Of a stretch of DNA of 64,000 bases, positions 35,120 to 45,902 are shown piece by piece. Origin of the DNA: Quercus robur (taxonomy: Eukaryota; Streptophyta; Magnoliopsida; Fagales; Fagaceae); NCBI RefSeq assembly GCF_932294415.1, contig NC_065544.1, positions 34,877,210 to 34,941,209 on the forward strand. The letters are read 5' to 3'. Within the stretch, counting starts at the first letter, position 1; each line of letters opens with the position of its first letter. The notes beneath the pieces are model-generated. The model did no database searches and was not told the DNA's origin. It worked only from the letters and a program-made list of their open reading frames with translations. The position numbers and the translations under genes were made by a program.

Positions 35120-35415
35120 AGCAAAAATAAGTTTTTTTTTGGCAAACCAAGCTCCACCTAGGACAGAGAGACGCCAAACACCAGTGAGCCCTCACATAGT
35201 TAGGATCCAACTTGACGGCCTCCTCACACTCCCTCATTGCCTCTCCAAGCCTACCTAAACCCATCATTCAAACTCAACGCCTCTCAAAAATGTCCATGCT
35301 TGTCCACAGTTGAATGACATGGAGGGACCAAGAAGGGTGCCGTCAAGACCATGGATAGCAAGATCAACGGCAGTTCAAAGAACCTTGGCATTGGAGGAAG
35401 GGATGCCGCTGTGAT
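35120..35415 (-). pseudogene. TPR-thioredoxin (TTL-like) gene fragment
   Basis: The minus strand from 35267 encodes one tetratricopeptide-like unit (GRLGEAMRECEEAVKLDPNY, then RAHWCLASL), which then runs into unrelated sequence. Upstream on the same strand (35415-35280) are more coding-like bits out of frame. The GLGRLGEAxxECEEAVxLDPxYxRAHxxLASL pattern is that of plant TTL (TPR repeat-containing thioredoxin-like) proteins, as I remember the family. It lacks the rest of the gene, so it is a truncated copy. Confidence 0.6.
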
Positions 35416-35420
35416 TATTT

Positions 35421-35965
35421 TAGATTCGACCTACATTTCTCTTCTTCTTTTCATCAATTCAAAGGCCTCAATATGTTATTTAAAACTTCATGATGTATAT
35501 CACGTGCATTTTTTGTTAGTATATAAATATTAACCTGTGATATTCGGGAAGTAAATTAACCAAAATAAAAGTTCAAGAGGTGTAATGGTCTCTACTTTCA
35601 AGTTCAGGGGGGTGTCAAGGTCTTTTTCTAAATCTCTTATATAAACATAGCAAGAAAAGAACGGATCGATGAGCCCATAATCACCTTTTTGCTCGTTTGA
35701 TTCACTTAAACTCACATGTTCAATGTGCCACTGTCAAATATATGATAATAGTATGGATGGGTATGCTCCTTAGCAAAGGTTATATTAAGTTTCCAAGTGC
35801 ACAATCATCTTATTTGCTTTCTTCCAATACTCATTACTGACACATTAACAGCGTGCCATTGTCAAATACATAACATAGCAACTAGGCACTCTATCGTGCC
35901 ACTCTATTATACAGTAAGCTCTAGAATTGCACTCTCTAGAGGAGGGTCGGGGAATACAAGCTTGC
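35421..35965. other. 3' flank of the LRR gene
   Basis: No separate gene seen. It probably includes the 3' leader end and polyadenylation region of the minus-strand LRR gene. Confidence 0.4.
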
Positions 35966-38758
35966 TTCAGCATCCAAAGTCATAGGGCACAAGTCCTTGC
36001 AGTTCTGGGCCATTGAGTCTGTTGTTCTCAAAACTGAAACAGAAAGGGGCAAATACAGTTACAGCATCATTCCCAGTAGATCAAAGTGTATCCAATATTA
36101 GAGAAACTGTGTCAAAGATTCCGGACGATGACTGCTTATGCCAATAAATTTCTTGCATGAACTTTTGATGAGTAAAATTGATAAAACTTAAAAATGAGGG
36201 CATAGAATAACCTTGGATTTACATGCATACAGGAATTCAAAGCAACAAATTCACTTATATCAAATGTAATTTAATTATTAGGGATTTATAGCAGTCTATT
36301 GGTTATATAACATTGCACTCATGGGGCATGATGAGAGCAAAAGTACAGAATACTGGGTGACAAAAAATGTCCAAATATCTTTTGGAAAGTTTATTATTCG
36401 CCACCAACAGGAAAGTAGAGATGAAAAATGGTACCCAAAGCTATGCACCTCTTAATGATTTTGTCACCATTTGAGTAATGCATAATACAAGACTAGAAGG
36501 TGGCACATGCTACCTCTAGTTTATATTGGGCTACAGGCAAAAGGCCATCTTGGCCTTTCCAAAGAGCATCAGTTCAAACAAAATTATATCTTGGATACTG
36601 ATGCATTTTCCAATGTCTTTGTTATGTAGAGATGGTGTAAATAATTTGTTGTGAACCAAGGTCACGTTACATGATCTCATGATTGGGAGGCACGCAATGG
36701 TTAAAGTTAGGAGACATTAGGAATAATGTGATTAATGCAGTTTATCAAAGAAGAATGGTTAGTTACTTGAGTTTACAAGAAGAGGAAGGGGTTGATTATG
36801 CTGTTAATGTTATCCATCAGCTGTTTCAGTATAAGTAGGAGAGACAACCGGCCATTTACTATAATGTTTTCATTCAACAAAATCAAGCACAAGAATTATA
36901 TCATGTCCTCTCTTTTCGTTAAGGAGGCAGGTCATCCTTGACCACTACTGCTTAAATTTTATTTACAATCAACTTGATAGAACCTGGTTCTATCATAATC
37001 ATTTCTTTTCCAAATGGCGAACCAAACATTCATATGAAGTCATTTGGGAACTCAGTAATTTGACATATTTTCATGCTTTCCTTCTGGCAATAATTTGCTC
37101 CATGAGGTATTTTGAGATCCCAAAAGAAAAGGCATGGAGTTAAGAAATCACTCTTTATGTCCTAGTAAACCATGAAATAGATAGAATGGTAAATATATTG
37201 ACACTTGACAGGGTTAAAGAAGAGAAAGGTAACAGGTACCTTTCCATTGGGAATGTCGCAAAAGGGCCATCAACTGGGACTGTTCCACAAAGATTGTTGT
37301 TCGAAACATCACTGCACAATTATGAATTCAAGACGGAGCTTATTATAATACAATCAGATAAAACATTTAAGGAAATTCCTTTTTATTTTTCAGAATCATA
37401 CTTACAAAACTTTGAGGTTAGAGAGGCTGGTGAGTTCCCTTGGAATTGATCCTGCTAGCTTGTTGTTGTTTAACCGTCTGTATCGATTCAAACATATCAA
37501 ATACAAATTTCATTCCAAATGTCAATTGTGGAAGTTTAAAGTTTTCCAGCTAGTCAATGAAAAGATGCTGATACTTACAGAAATCTGAGTGACTTCAATT
37601 TGGCAAGAGATTTTGGAATTTCACCTTCAAATTTGTTTTCATACATATCCATGCTAACAAGGTTTTTCAAACTCCCCAACTCCTCTGGGATTTTTCCTCC
37701 TATTTCATTCCTATAAAGCTCCCTGCAGCCCATTAAAGAATTTCACACCCAATTACTTCATATAACAGTCATATATAGCTAGGGAAGATTTGGAATTAAA
37801 ATCTATACATCGTTTTTACTAAACTAAAACTGGGTTTCCTTACAGCAAACATAATCATGCGAGGTGAACAAACAATATTAAAAAGAAAAAGATATGAATC
37901 ATATGATACATGAGATTCAAAAGTCAGATTTTCTTCTATTTTTCCTAGTTTTTCTCAGTGACCAAACATAGCACAAAGTGGAATCTAAAACAACTAGTGT
38001 AAAAGTTGAAAGAAAAGAGCAATACAAGTACTGCAGGTGCTTGAGCTCGCCAAGCTCTGGACCTAAAGCCCCAGACACATTAGAATTGCCCAAATCCCTG
38101 AAATTCAAAGCAAAGAGAATTAATTATAGGAATATACCCCAAACAATAAATCAAAAAATTCACAAGAAAGAAAATAAACAAAGCATCCAAAAACTTAAAA
38201 ATGGTTACTAATTAGTAGGATTCAATATCAACTTAAAAGAGGGAATCTTACAAGCGAATCACATGGTTGTTGGAGTCACAGGTGACATGAAACCATGTGC
38301 AGGGATTAACCAGAGTAGGGTCCCAGCTCTGCAACACATTGGTGGGGTCAGACAACCTTCTTCTCAAAGCATGTAAAGCATTTCCTGAAAACAAGACCAT
38401 TCAAAAAATTACTGTTAATAAAAATCAAACTGTGAAGAAAATTTGAAGCTCAACTTATTCCTTTCCATAATAAGAAAATTGAAAAAAAGAGTACATAATT
38501 GAACAATTCATTTCCTTTCCATTTTCATGACAGAAAAGTTAATATTTTCAAAAGGGTTTTTTTTCTTTTTCTTTTTTTCTCTTTTTTCCTGGGGTTTCTC
38601 AACAAACAAATAGGAACCATATGGAGCAAAATATAAAAAATTGGAAATCTAAAGAGAAAAGAGTTAATGGGTCGGGATTATACCTTCAGAGTTGGTCGAG
38701 AAAGCAGGAGTGAGAGAGAGAAGAAAAGTAACAAAGACAGAGAAAAGGGAAAGAGAAG

Positions 38759-38762
<4 letters not shown>
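35966..38762 (-). CDS. LRR1: Small secreted leucine-rich repeat protein (SERK-ectodomain-like, LRR1 type)
   Basis: Seven exons (38762-38684, 38384-38252, 38097-38026, 37722-37579, 37477-37406, 37311-37240, 36032-35966) join with GT/AG edges and matching phase to exactly 212 residues. Residues 1-22 are a signal peptide (hydrophobic [16 protein letters not shown]). The N-terminal cap has the C55/C62 pair ([10 protein letters not shown]). About five LRR units follow, mostly one per 72-bp exon with one 144-bp double exon ([61 protein letters not shown]). The C-terminal tail ends VPYDFGC. There is no transmembrane or kinase part. The exon pattern is that of SERK/BAK1 receptors, so it looks like their ectodomain standing alone. 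Relatives in other plants are secreted and linked to defence or receptor complexes. Intron 6 is 1.2 kb; the others are shorter. All blocks look intact. Confidence 0.93.
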
Positions 38763-38799
<37 letters not shown>

Positions 38800-38819
38800 A
38801 AAAGGCAGGTATTTAAAAG
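38763..38819 (-). promoter_or_regulatory. LRR gene leader with (CT)n tract and TATA-like box
   Basis: On the minus strand a TATA-like TTTTAAATA (38818-38810) precedes a (CT)n run (plus GA-run 38766-38796) and then the ATG at 38762. (CT)n leaders near the start site are common in plant promoters. Confidence 0.45.
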
Positions 38820-39328
38820 AAAGTAGCTAAAACAACCTAAAACAGAAACAAAATGTGTGGGAGAGAAAAAGAGAAGAGAAGTGGAAGTGGGGTTGTTGTA
38901 GGTTGAGTCAGTCAAGTCAAATGCACATTATAGTGTTTGTTTTGTGCTTCTCTCAGTCTTTCAGAGTTTATTTTGTGCTTCAGAGAGACAGAAGACAGGC
39001 CAATTGGAAGGGAACGTTCTTCGCACCCAACTATTTTTCCACCTCCCACCCCAACTTACCGCATAACAAGTTGTGATCAATAGAAATATAAATATAAATA
39101 TACCATATTTTGTGGTAAAAAATGATAATTTGTGTATTTTATTAAGGTCCTAACATTTTTTTTTTTTTTTATGAAAATTCTTACGTACGTATCATTTTTA
39201 CACTCATTTTATAACAAATCATATATAATAAGTTATTATAAATTATAAACTCTAATTTAAATTTATCATTTAAATTATCTTTTTACCTAAAATAATATAT
39301 AACCACCTTTCACTTATAACATATTATT

Positions 39329-39486
39329 TTTTGAGAAAATTTCAACTTATGGCGTCTGTTCTTAATGATATTTCTTTATCATCAAACCAGAACACCAATC
39401 AATTTTTAGTGTAACATGGATTGAATCTCATATCTCTTATTTAACTATCAGAAATTTTACCAGTTGAGTTAATTGAAACCAACCAT
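39329..39486 (-). mobile_element. SINE relic with 15-bp target duplication
   Basis: Target copies with one mismatch: ttataacatattatt at 39314-39328 and ttataacacattatt at 39487-39501. On the minus strand it begins TTGGTTTCAATTAACTCAAC (A-box side) and has a B-box-like GAGATTCAATCC. It is homologous to 28226-28383. Confidence 0.75.
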
Positions 39487-39514
39487 TTATAACACATTAT
39501 TAAAGATAAATGTA

Positions 39515-39732
39515 ACATTTTTATTTATTTATTTATTTATTAGAAGGAGAGAGGAAAGTCACGCATTGGTCGTGCCTGTGAGTGTGAGTGTAAGAACCTC
39601 TGCCGCGTTGGGTGGGACCTTCACGTGTGGAAAACTAGGAAAAGTTTAGTTGGAGTTGGAATTTGGAACTTGGAATTTGGAAGTCCAAACTAGACAGCTG
39701 CCTAGTGTGGTGTGACTTTGCATTACTTATTC
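39515..39732. other. Short intergenic stretch
   Basis: A (TTTA)n run lies at about 39520-39540. No gene seen. The hAT target copy is at its right end. Confidence 0.4.
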
Positions 39733-40375
39733 TAGGGCTGTCCACGGGTCGGTCCGGGTCGGGTTTGTGCCCAACCCGGAACCGACCCGCCGGAATCGGG
39801 TGGGGAAAAAATGCACCCGCCGCCGACCGCCTGAGTAATCGGGTCGGGCGGTTCAGATTATGAACGGATGGCGGGCGGGTCGGTCGGAGTCGTAGATCTG
39901 AGAAGACGGCGAGAAAACGGTGAAAAAAGCACAAATCCGGCGAAGAAACCCAGATTCCGGCGATATTTCCCTTAGATCCGGCGATATTTCCCCTAGATCC
40001 GGCGAAAATCTAACTGGATTTGATGAGATTTTGCAAGATCCGGTCAAAATCTCACTGGATCTAAGGGAAAAGTCGCCGAAATCTGGGTTTTTTCCCCGGA
40101 TTCTGGAAAATTCTTGCCCGATTCTGGAAATTCTTGCCGGATTCTGGAAAATTCTCACCGGAAACTGGAAATTTTGGCCGGAATCTGGAAATCTTTCGGT
40201 CGGTTCGGATTTTTCGGGTTTTAGGGGAGGAAAACCGAAACCGACCCGCCGGAATCGGTTTCTGGTGGTGAAGATCCGCCGCCGACCGCCGGAGCAGTCG
40301 GGTCGGCCGGATTCGGGTCGGTTCCGGTCGGTTTTTCGGGTGGATCGGGTTACCGGATGAATTTGGACAGCCCTA
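39733..40375. mobile_element. hAT-type non-autonomous element, GC-rich, 643 bp
   Basis: Inverted ends tagggctgtcca and tggacagcccta, with perfect 8-bp target copies acttattc at 39725-39732 and 40376-40383. An 8-bp duplication is the mark of hAT transposons. The inside is GC-rich with cgggtcgggt clusters near both ends (about 39750-39880 and 40220-40350) and short repeats of gatccggcgatatttccc in the middle (about 39956-40010). No transposase is present. The open frames inside come from the GC-rich repeats. Confidence 0.93.
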
Positions 40376-40383
40376 ACTTATTC

Positions 40384-41936
40384 ACCATTCAAGTACTGTA
40401 TGGATTGGAAAGGAAAATTATTATTTGTTTGGAATTTATTAATGCCACCCAATACTGTCTTGCCATATCAGCTCAGTTTAATGTGGGGTCCATTTTCCTC
40501 TACGGAAAATAAGGGGCAAGAATTTGTGGTTTTATCATTTTATGAACCGACTAATAATGGTTGTTGTGTTGACTCCTCTACTTGGGTCACATTTAACTTA
40601 TCGTTTGGTTTAAACAATGAGCCGGTTAACAGGTATCTTTAAAATATTTATTAATTACTCAAACATTTTAAAAAAATTTTAATATCTTTAAAATATTTAT
40701 TAATTACTCAATTATTTTAGAAAAATTTTAATATTATTCTTATGTAAAATATAAAAATCTTAATCTAATGTTTTTAAGGTATTTATTAATTTTTCCCTTA
40801 AAGAATCTTTTTTTTTTTCTATTTTTCCTTTTCTTTTTCTTCTTCTTTTAAGAATTTGATAGTTAAAGACAAGAAAACCTAACCGTGACTTTCACGAATA
40901 TAATTTGACTAAACCCAACCCGATTCATATGAAAATTCTACAATTTACTATATTTTCCCCTCCTTTCACTCTCCATTTCTTCATTTATTGTCAATAAGTG
41001 ACTCTTGATCTCTTCATAAGTCATTACCCATCATATTTTATTTTGAATTTCTTTTGCTTTGTCCATTGTTAACTCTCTCAAACTCTTCAAACTCTTACCA
41101 TCATTGAATATTAAAAAATTGAAACAGACCTAAATTGAAAACTATACTTCAATCAGCTTCTCAAGCAATATAAGTTGGCATCACTTTCCTCCATCATCCA
41201 GCCAATCTCTATGGTTTGAGTGATAGGCTTTGGTGTAACTGCAACCCGAGGCCAATCAACTTGTGAACATTTCTAGGAATGTGAATACTCACCTTTTGAA
41301 AAAAGAAATTTTATATTCCTACAAAAGTGAAGTTTGGTAGGAATGGATATGCCTATTGAACTATTTGCTATCTATTTATAATAAGATATCATGTATTTTC
41401 ATTAAAAAAAAAGTATATATATATATATATACACCATGTATCATGCCGAATATAAGTGCAAAAATTTATGCTAATTTGTAATTTACTAATAATTTAATTT
41501 AATTTATCAGATATCATGCTCATTGTATTTTTGATATTGTAGAGTGATTTATTCTTATAACTTTAATTGCATGACATTTTACTATTAATTCTAGTGGGTC
41601 TTGTTAACAAATGCCCTTAGATCAATTGTTAATATACTATTTTAGAAAAAAATTTACACCACTTTCATGGAAATATAAAAAAAAAAAATCATTAAAAAAA
41701 ATTAATTGCATTTTTATTTCCTCATAAAAAGTTTCTAAATATATTTCTTAAATCAATGCTCTTAAGATGCCCGTTAACTTTTTTCCTTAATTCTATTCAC
41801 ACAAATTTGTAAATATTTCCATGTGAAGCCCATAATAGCAAGTTGTCATTTATATATTTACTTTGCTCAATACCAAAGTGATCATCCCTTTATAGCAAAA
41901 TAACAAATAAATAAATAAAAGAATCATTTGAAACAT
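40384..41936. other. AT-rich intergenic DNA
   Basis: No gene seen. A 49-bp tandem duplication lies at 40634-40732 (tatctttaaaatatttatt twice), T-runs near 40808, and an (AT)n run near 41414-41430. Confidence 0.5.
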
Positions 41937-41939
41937 TCA

Positions 41940-42910
41940 GAAGCTGTTTGGATTTGGGTGTTTTCATCACTCATCACTGAGTTTTCATCACCCATCACTC
42001 AAAACTAGTGGGTCCCACAGAGCAAACACTTGTTTGGATTTGTTCTGAGTTTTTGTTTTCATCACTCAATTTTCACTAAATTGAGTAATGAGTTATGAAA
42101 ACTGGAAACAAGTTTTAGGTATTTTCAAGTTATGGGAATAGAGTTATGCTAGCATTTTGGTAATTTCACTCAACTAATGGGCCCCACAGCTAGTGTATAG
42201 TCATTTCAATGCCAGCCTTTACTCCCCCAATGGCTCTCTTCATACCAAACCAAACCCCTTTCCATTTTTTTAATTTCTTCAACACCCTTCCATTAATTTC
42301 TTTCTCTTCTCTTCCTAAGCCGGCCTCTCCATACCCACTGGTAGCTGCTCTCTCTCATCCCAGTCTGCCACTCCAGCTGAAGAGAGGAAGGGGTTTTGGC
42401 CAACTTCTCCATCTAAACTTTGGCAATGAGTCTCCATCAGTTCAGATCATTAATACACCATGACCTTCACTGTCAATGAATCAAAGAGGAAATTACAAGC
42501 ACCAAACCCATACAAAGGAAACCCATCAGCATTTACACAATTCATCACTGATATACCCACAAAATTCCTAACTCAATTTGGGTTCGATGAGCTTAGGTAT
42601 TGGGGGTTGAAGGAAAAAATAAATAAAATAAAAATAAGAAGCTTTGGTCTGGGTTCGATGAGTTTGGGTATTAGGGGTTGAAGCAATAATAATAATTATT
42701 ATAATAATAATAATAATAATAAGTAAAAGCTGCACCAAGTCAATCCTTGGGTCTCACAAAAAAGTAAAAAATTTTGAGTTATCAGAAGTTGGAAAAAAGT
42801 GCCAAACATGCCACCTTAGGAAGTTGGGATATTTTCAGTAATAAATGATGAGTTATAGAGTGATAAGTGAGGAGTAATGAGTAAACATTTTTTTCCACCC
42901 AAACAGCCTC
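41940..42910. mobile_element. Tourist-like (PIF/Harbinger) non-autonomous element, 971 bp
   Basis: Ends gaagctgtttgg and ccaaacagcctc are inverted repeats. The 3-bp target copies are tca (41937-41939 and 42911-42913). Sub-terminal catcactcatcact/agtgataagtgag repeats are also inverted. It is longer than most MITEs. The middle (about 42205-42700) has less AT and two short open frames that might be captured host sequence, which I cannot identify. Confidence 0.75.
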
Positions 42911-42913
42911 TCA

Positions 42914-43822
42914 ATCTACAATTGTTAAGGAGAGGCAAAGGTAGCGGTTGTTAGGGAAAGTGAAGAAGTATTGTGTATTTCTGAAACAATTTCACATGCA
43001 TTTAATCATTATTAAAGCTCTAAAATCATTTCAAAACAATATTCTATTCTAAGTATGAGCCCCATAGTTCACAGCTGTATCATTCGTTTGAGTTTTGATG
43101 GTAGGTACAGCAACAACATGACCATAATGCATAGGTGAGTTAAGACCTAGGCTTATAAACTTAATCCACATTACTTTATCACTTAGAGAACTTGTTAAGA
43201 GTACTTTTATTCACTCATCTAATATAAGCAAAAGTGACTCTGAATATTTAACACGTTTTTAGAAAGTAGTCTGTCAATAAGCCTTAAAATGATTTTAAAC
43301 AAAAATTATTTTTGAATATTTTACACATTTTAGAAAGTAGTCCACTTGTATGTATGGGCCCCATTTTTTGATATTTAGTCAAAATTTTATTTTTTTTTTC
43401 TTTCTTTTTTTTTTTTTTTTTGGAGAAGAAGTCAAAATTTTCTTTTGGTGACACTTAAGACACGCCAATGACTTATCGTTGATCAAGCACGAATGACTCA
43501 TTTTCTTTTTTAATAATCTTCAATGTCATTCAAATCAAAGAAATTGAGACTAAAAGTCATTGTTGAAACAAAAAGACAAATTGGAATTCAATGCTAATTG
43601 AACACAAATGAGTGTTTTCCTCGATGAGCATATGAATTTACTTACGACTTGAGGGCAATAGAACATGGGCATCAACATCTGTTTTACCTTTGCCCAAATA
43701 TTTGTGTTCAAAATCTAAAAATCATCAAAATTTCACTTTCATCTAGATTATTTGGGAGTTAGAAAAGGTTTAATGGGACTGAATTTCACTTTCATCTAGG
43801 CTCAAAATATTTCTTTCACGCC
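42914..43822. other. AT-rich intergenic DNA
   Basis: No gene seen. T-rich run at 43388-43420. Confidence 0.5.
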
Positions 43823-44982
43823 TGTTGAGGTTCAAAATTGCAATAAGGAACCAAACCCTTAAAAGCAAGAGAGGCCCAACCCATGAAGAAGAAAGGCTTG
43901 GCCCTCAAAAAAAATAAATAAAGAAGTAAGGAACTGGGCCCATGGAGAGAAAAGAATAAATATTGGGCCTTAGGAAGAAAAAAGAGGCACAAAGGGAAGC
44001 ATGGGTCATGGGCTTAAGCAAGAAGAGGTACTCAAGGAAGCCCAACAGAGAGGCAGGTAGGAGTTGGGCCAGGTTACTTAGGATTCACCAGAGCCAGAGG
44101 GAGGGGATCCTCGAGAAATACAGGGAAAACCGGCTGGGATTTGAACAGCTCAAGGAGACATGCCTATGGGCACAAGGAACAAAGGAGGTCATGTCTCATC
44201 AGCCGCCCACAATTTAGAAGAAAGTTTTGGAAACAGATGGTGGCTTAGGAGTCAACACATGATGAAAGAGCTTGGTACCTCAGGCAAAGCAAGAAAGGGG
44301 AACCAAAAAGGAAGGTGGCTGGGAGCCTTTCTGCCTTCCATCATTAGCAATGAAGAATTTACTCATTTAGAGGAAATGGACAAAGTGTGAAGCAGTCAGA
44401 GCTCTAAGATGTCTTTTTAAAGACCTTGGGAAAAGGATGAGAAGCCTTGACTGGGAAAAAAGCATTTAGGATTGCTCAAACAGCCACCAATGCTACGAAC
44501 ATAACATTAATTCTAGTACCCAGAACACAAGAGATTGGATCAAATGGCATGGAAAAAAACCCTAGAAGTGGCATTATAAAAGGGGCTAAAGCTCCAACCA
44601 AAAGGCATTCAACAAAGAAGCACTTGATACACTAGAAAAGATACAAAAGAAAGCTGTAAGCTTGAAATACAGTGAAAGAGTGAGATATCGTGAGGGATCC
44701 TACAGAAATATTGGAAGATACACTTGGATTCAAAATGATTCAAACCTCACAAGTCTTGGAAGACCAAAAAAACTATCTAAATTTGTTATTTTTGAACTTT
44801 ATTGAACCTTGTAATATATCCCAGCAGAGTAGGACTCAATGTATTCAAATATTTGATATAATGAAAATATAATCTCACTCTATTTTGAGGATATCTAATG
44901 TTCCTTTTATTTGCACTCTTGTTAGTTCCTTTGCTATTCCTTAGTTATTTGTTTAACCAATAAATAAATAAATAAATATATT

Positions 44983-45037
<55 letters not shown>

Positions 45038-45075
45038 GTTTATGTATATTTGTGTTGAAAAACATTTCTTGTGCA
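43823..45075. repeat. Probable LTR relic
   Basis: Starts tgttgagg. It contains a TATA-like ggcattataaaaggggc at about 44570-44586, with downstream sequence of the kind seen in retroelement R/U5 regions, then long (AT)n runs at 44960-45035. No target duplication or clear 3' end was found. The open frames at 43963-44635 have no family features. Confidence 0.35.
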
Positions 45076-45902
45076 CAGATTGACTCATAAACAGCCCAAC
45101 AAAGCCGCGAGTCAAGCCTAGTCCACCAACTATTTACACTATCCTTTGGAGGCCCAAGATCCTCTCAAACTATTGGGCTTGGGCCCTGTCCAAAGCAGGA
45201 ACCCACAAAGCCTTGCTCAATTTTTCAAGGTCTCTTTTAAGTCTCACTCAGTTGCATCAATTTATTTCTAGTCTTGCTCAGTGGCAATTAGCGCTGCAAT
45301 TTAGGCATGCTATTTGGAGGTTGAAACTTGAAACTGCTATTACATCTCTTCTCCAAATTATTTAAAAAAAAAAAAAAAAAAACCGAAGATATTTCATCAC
45401 ACCTTTCAAAGAAAGATACTCTTTGTGCTATGAATGAATCCCGATATATTTAAATTTACAAAAACATTTAGTACACAGTCCTTATTGCATATTCCATGCA
45501 CATGATTTCAGTAAAAATTGTAAAATCATGGTTCAATAATGTGACAGTGTGTACAGTGAGTGTGTAATAAGGAGTATGTGACTATCATTACTCTTAAACT
45601 TATGACCTTTTGTTTAAGAATTCTCAAGACAATTTGCACTCAGTATCCATTCATTTTTTTTTTTTAATAAACAGTATCCATTCATATTTCCATAGAAAAC
45701 TCCTCTAAACAATTGGCTTGGTATGACATTGGATATTAAATTACTATTGACAAGGGAAATCTCGAGAACATGGAAAGCCCCTCTCCCACGTTCATCAGCA
45801 ATTTCAATACAGTAATTGAAAAGGGAAAAAAAAAAAAATCAAATTTGATCATTGAAGATAAAAAGAGAACACACTGACTAATTTGAGAATGACTAAAAGA
45901 AG
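45076..45902. other. 3' flank of the coiled-coil gene
   Basis: No gene seen. A-run at 45361-45381. Confidence 0.4.

Noticed and set aside
39920..40360. 146-residue open frame with repeated SGDISPRSG-like words
   Set aside because: Produced by short GC-rich repeats inside the hAT-type element. Both strands are open there for the same reason.
43963..44635. Run of short plus-strand open frames
   Set aside because: No shared frame, no splice pattern and no known domain. They fall in a probable LTR relic.
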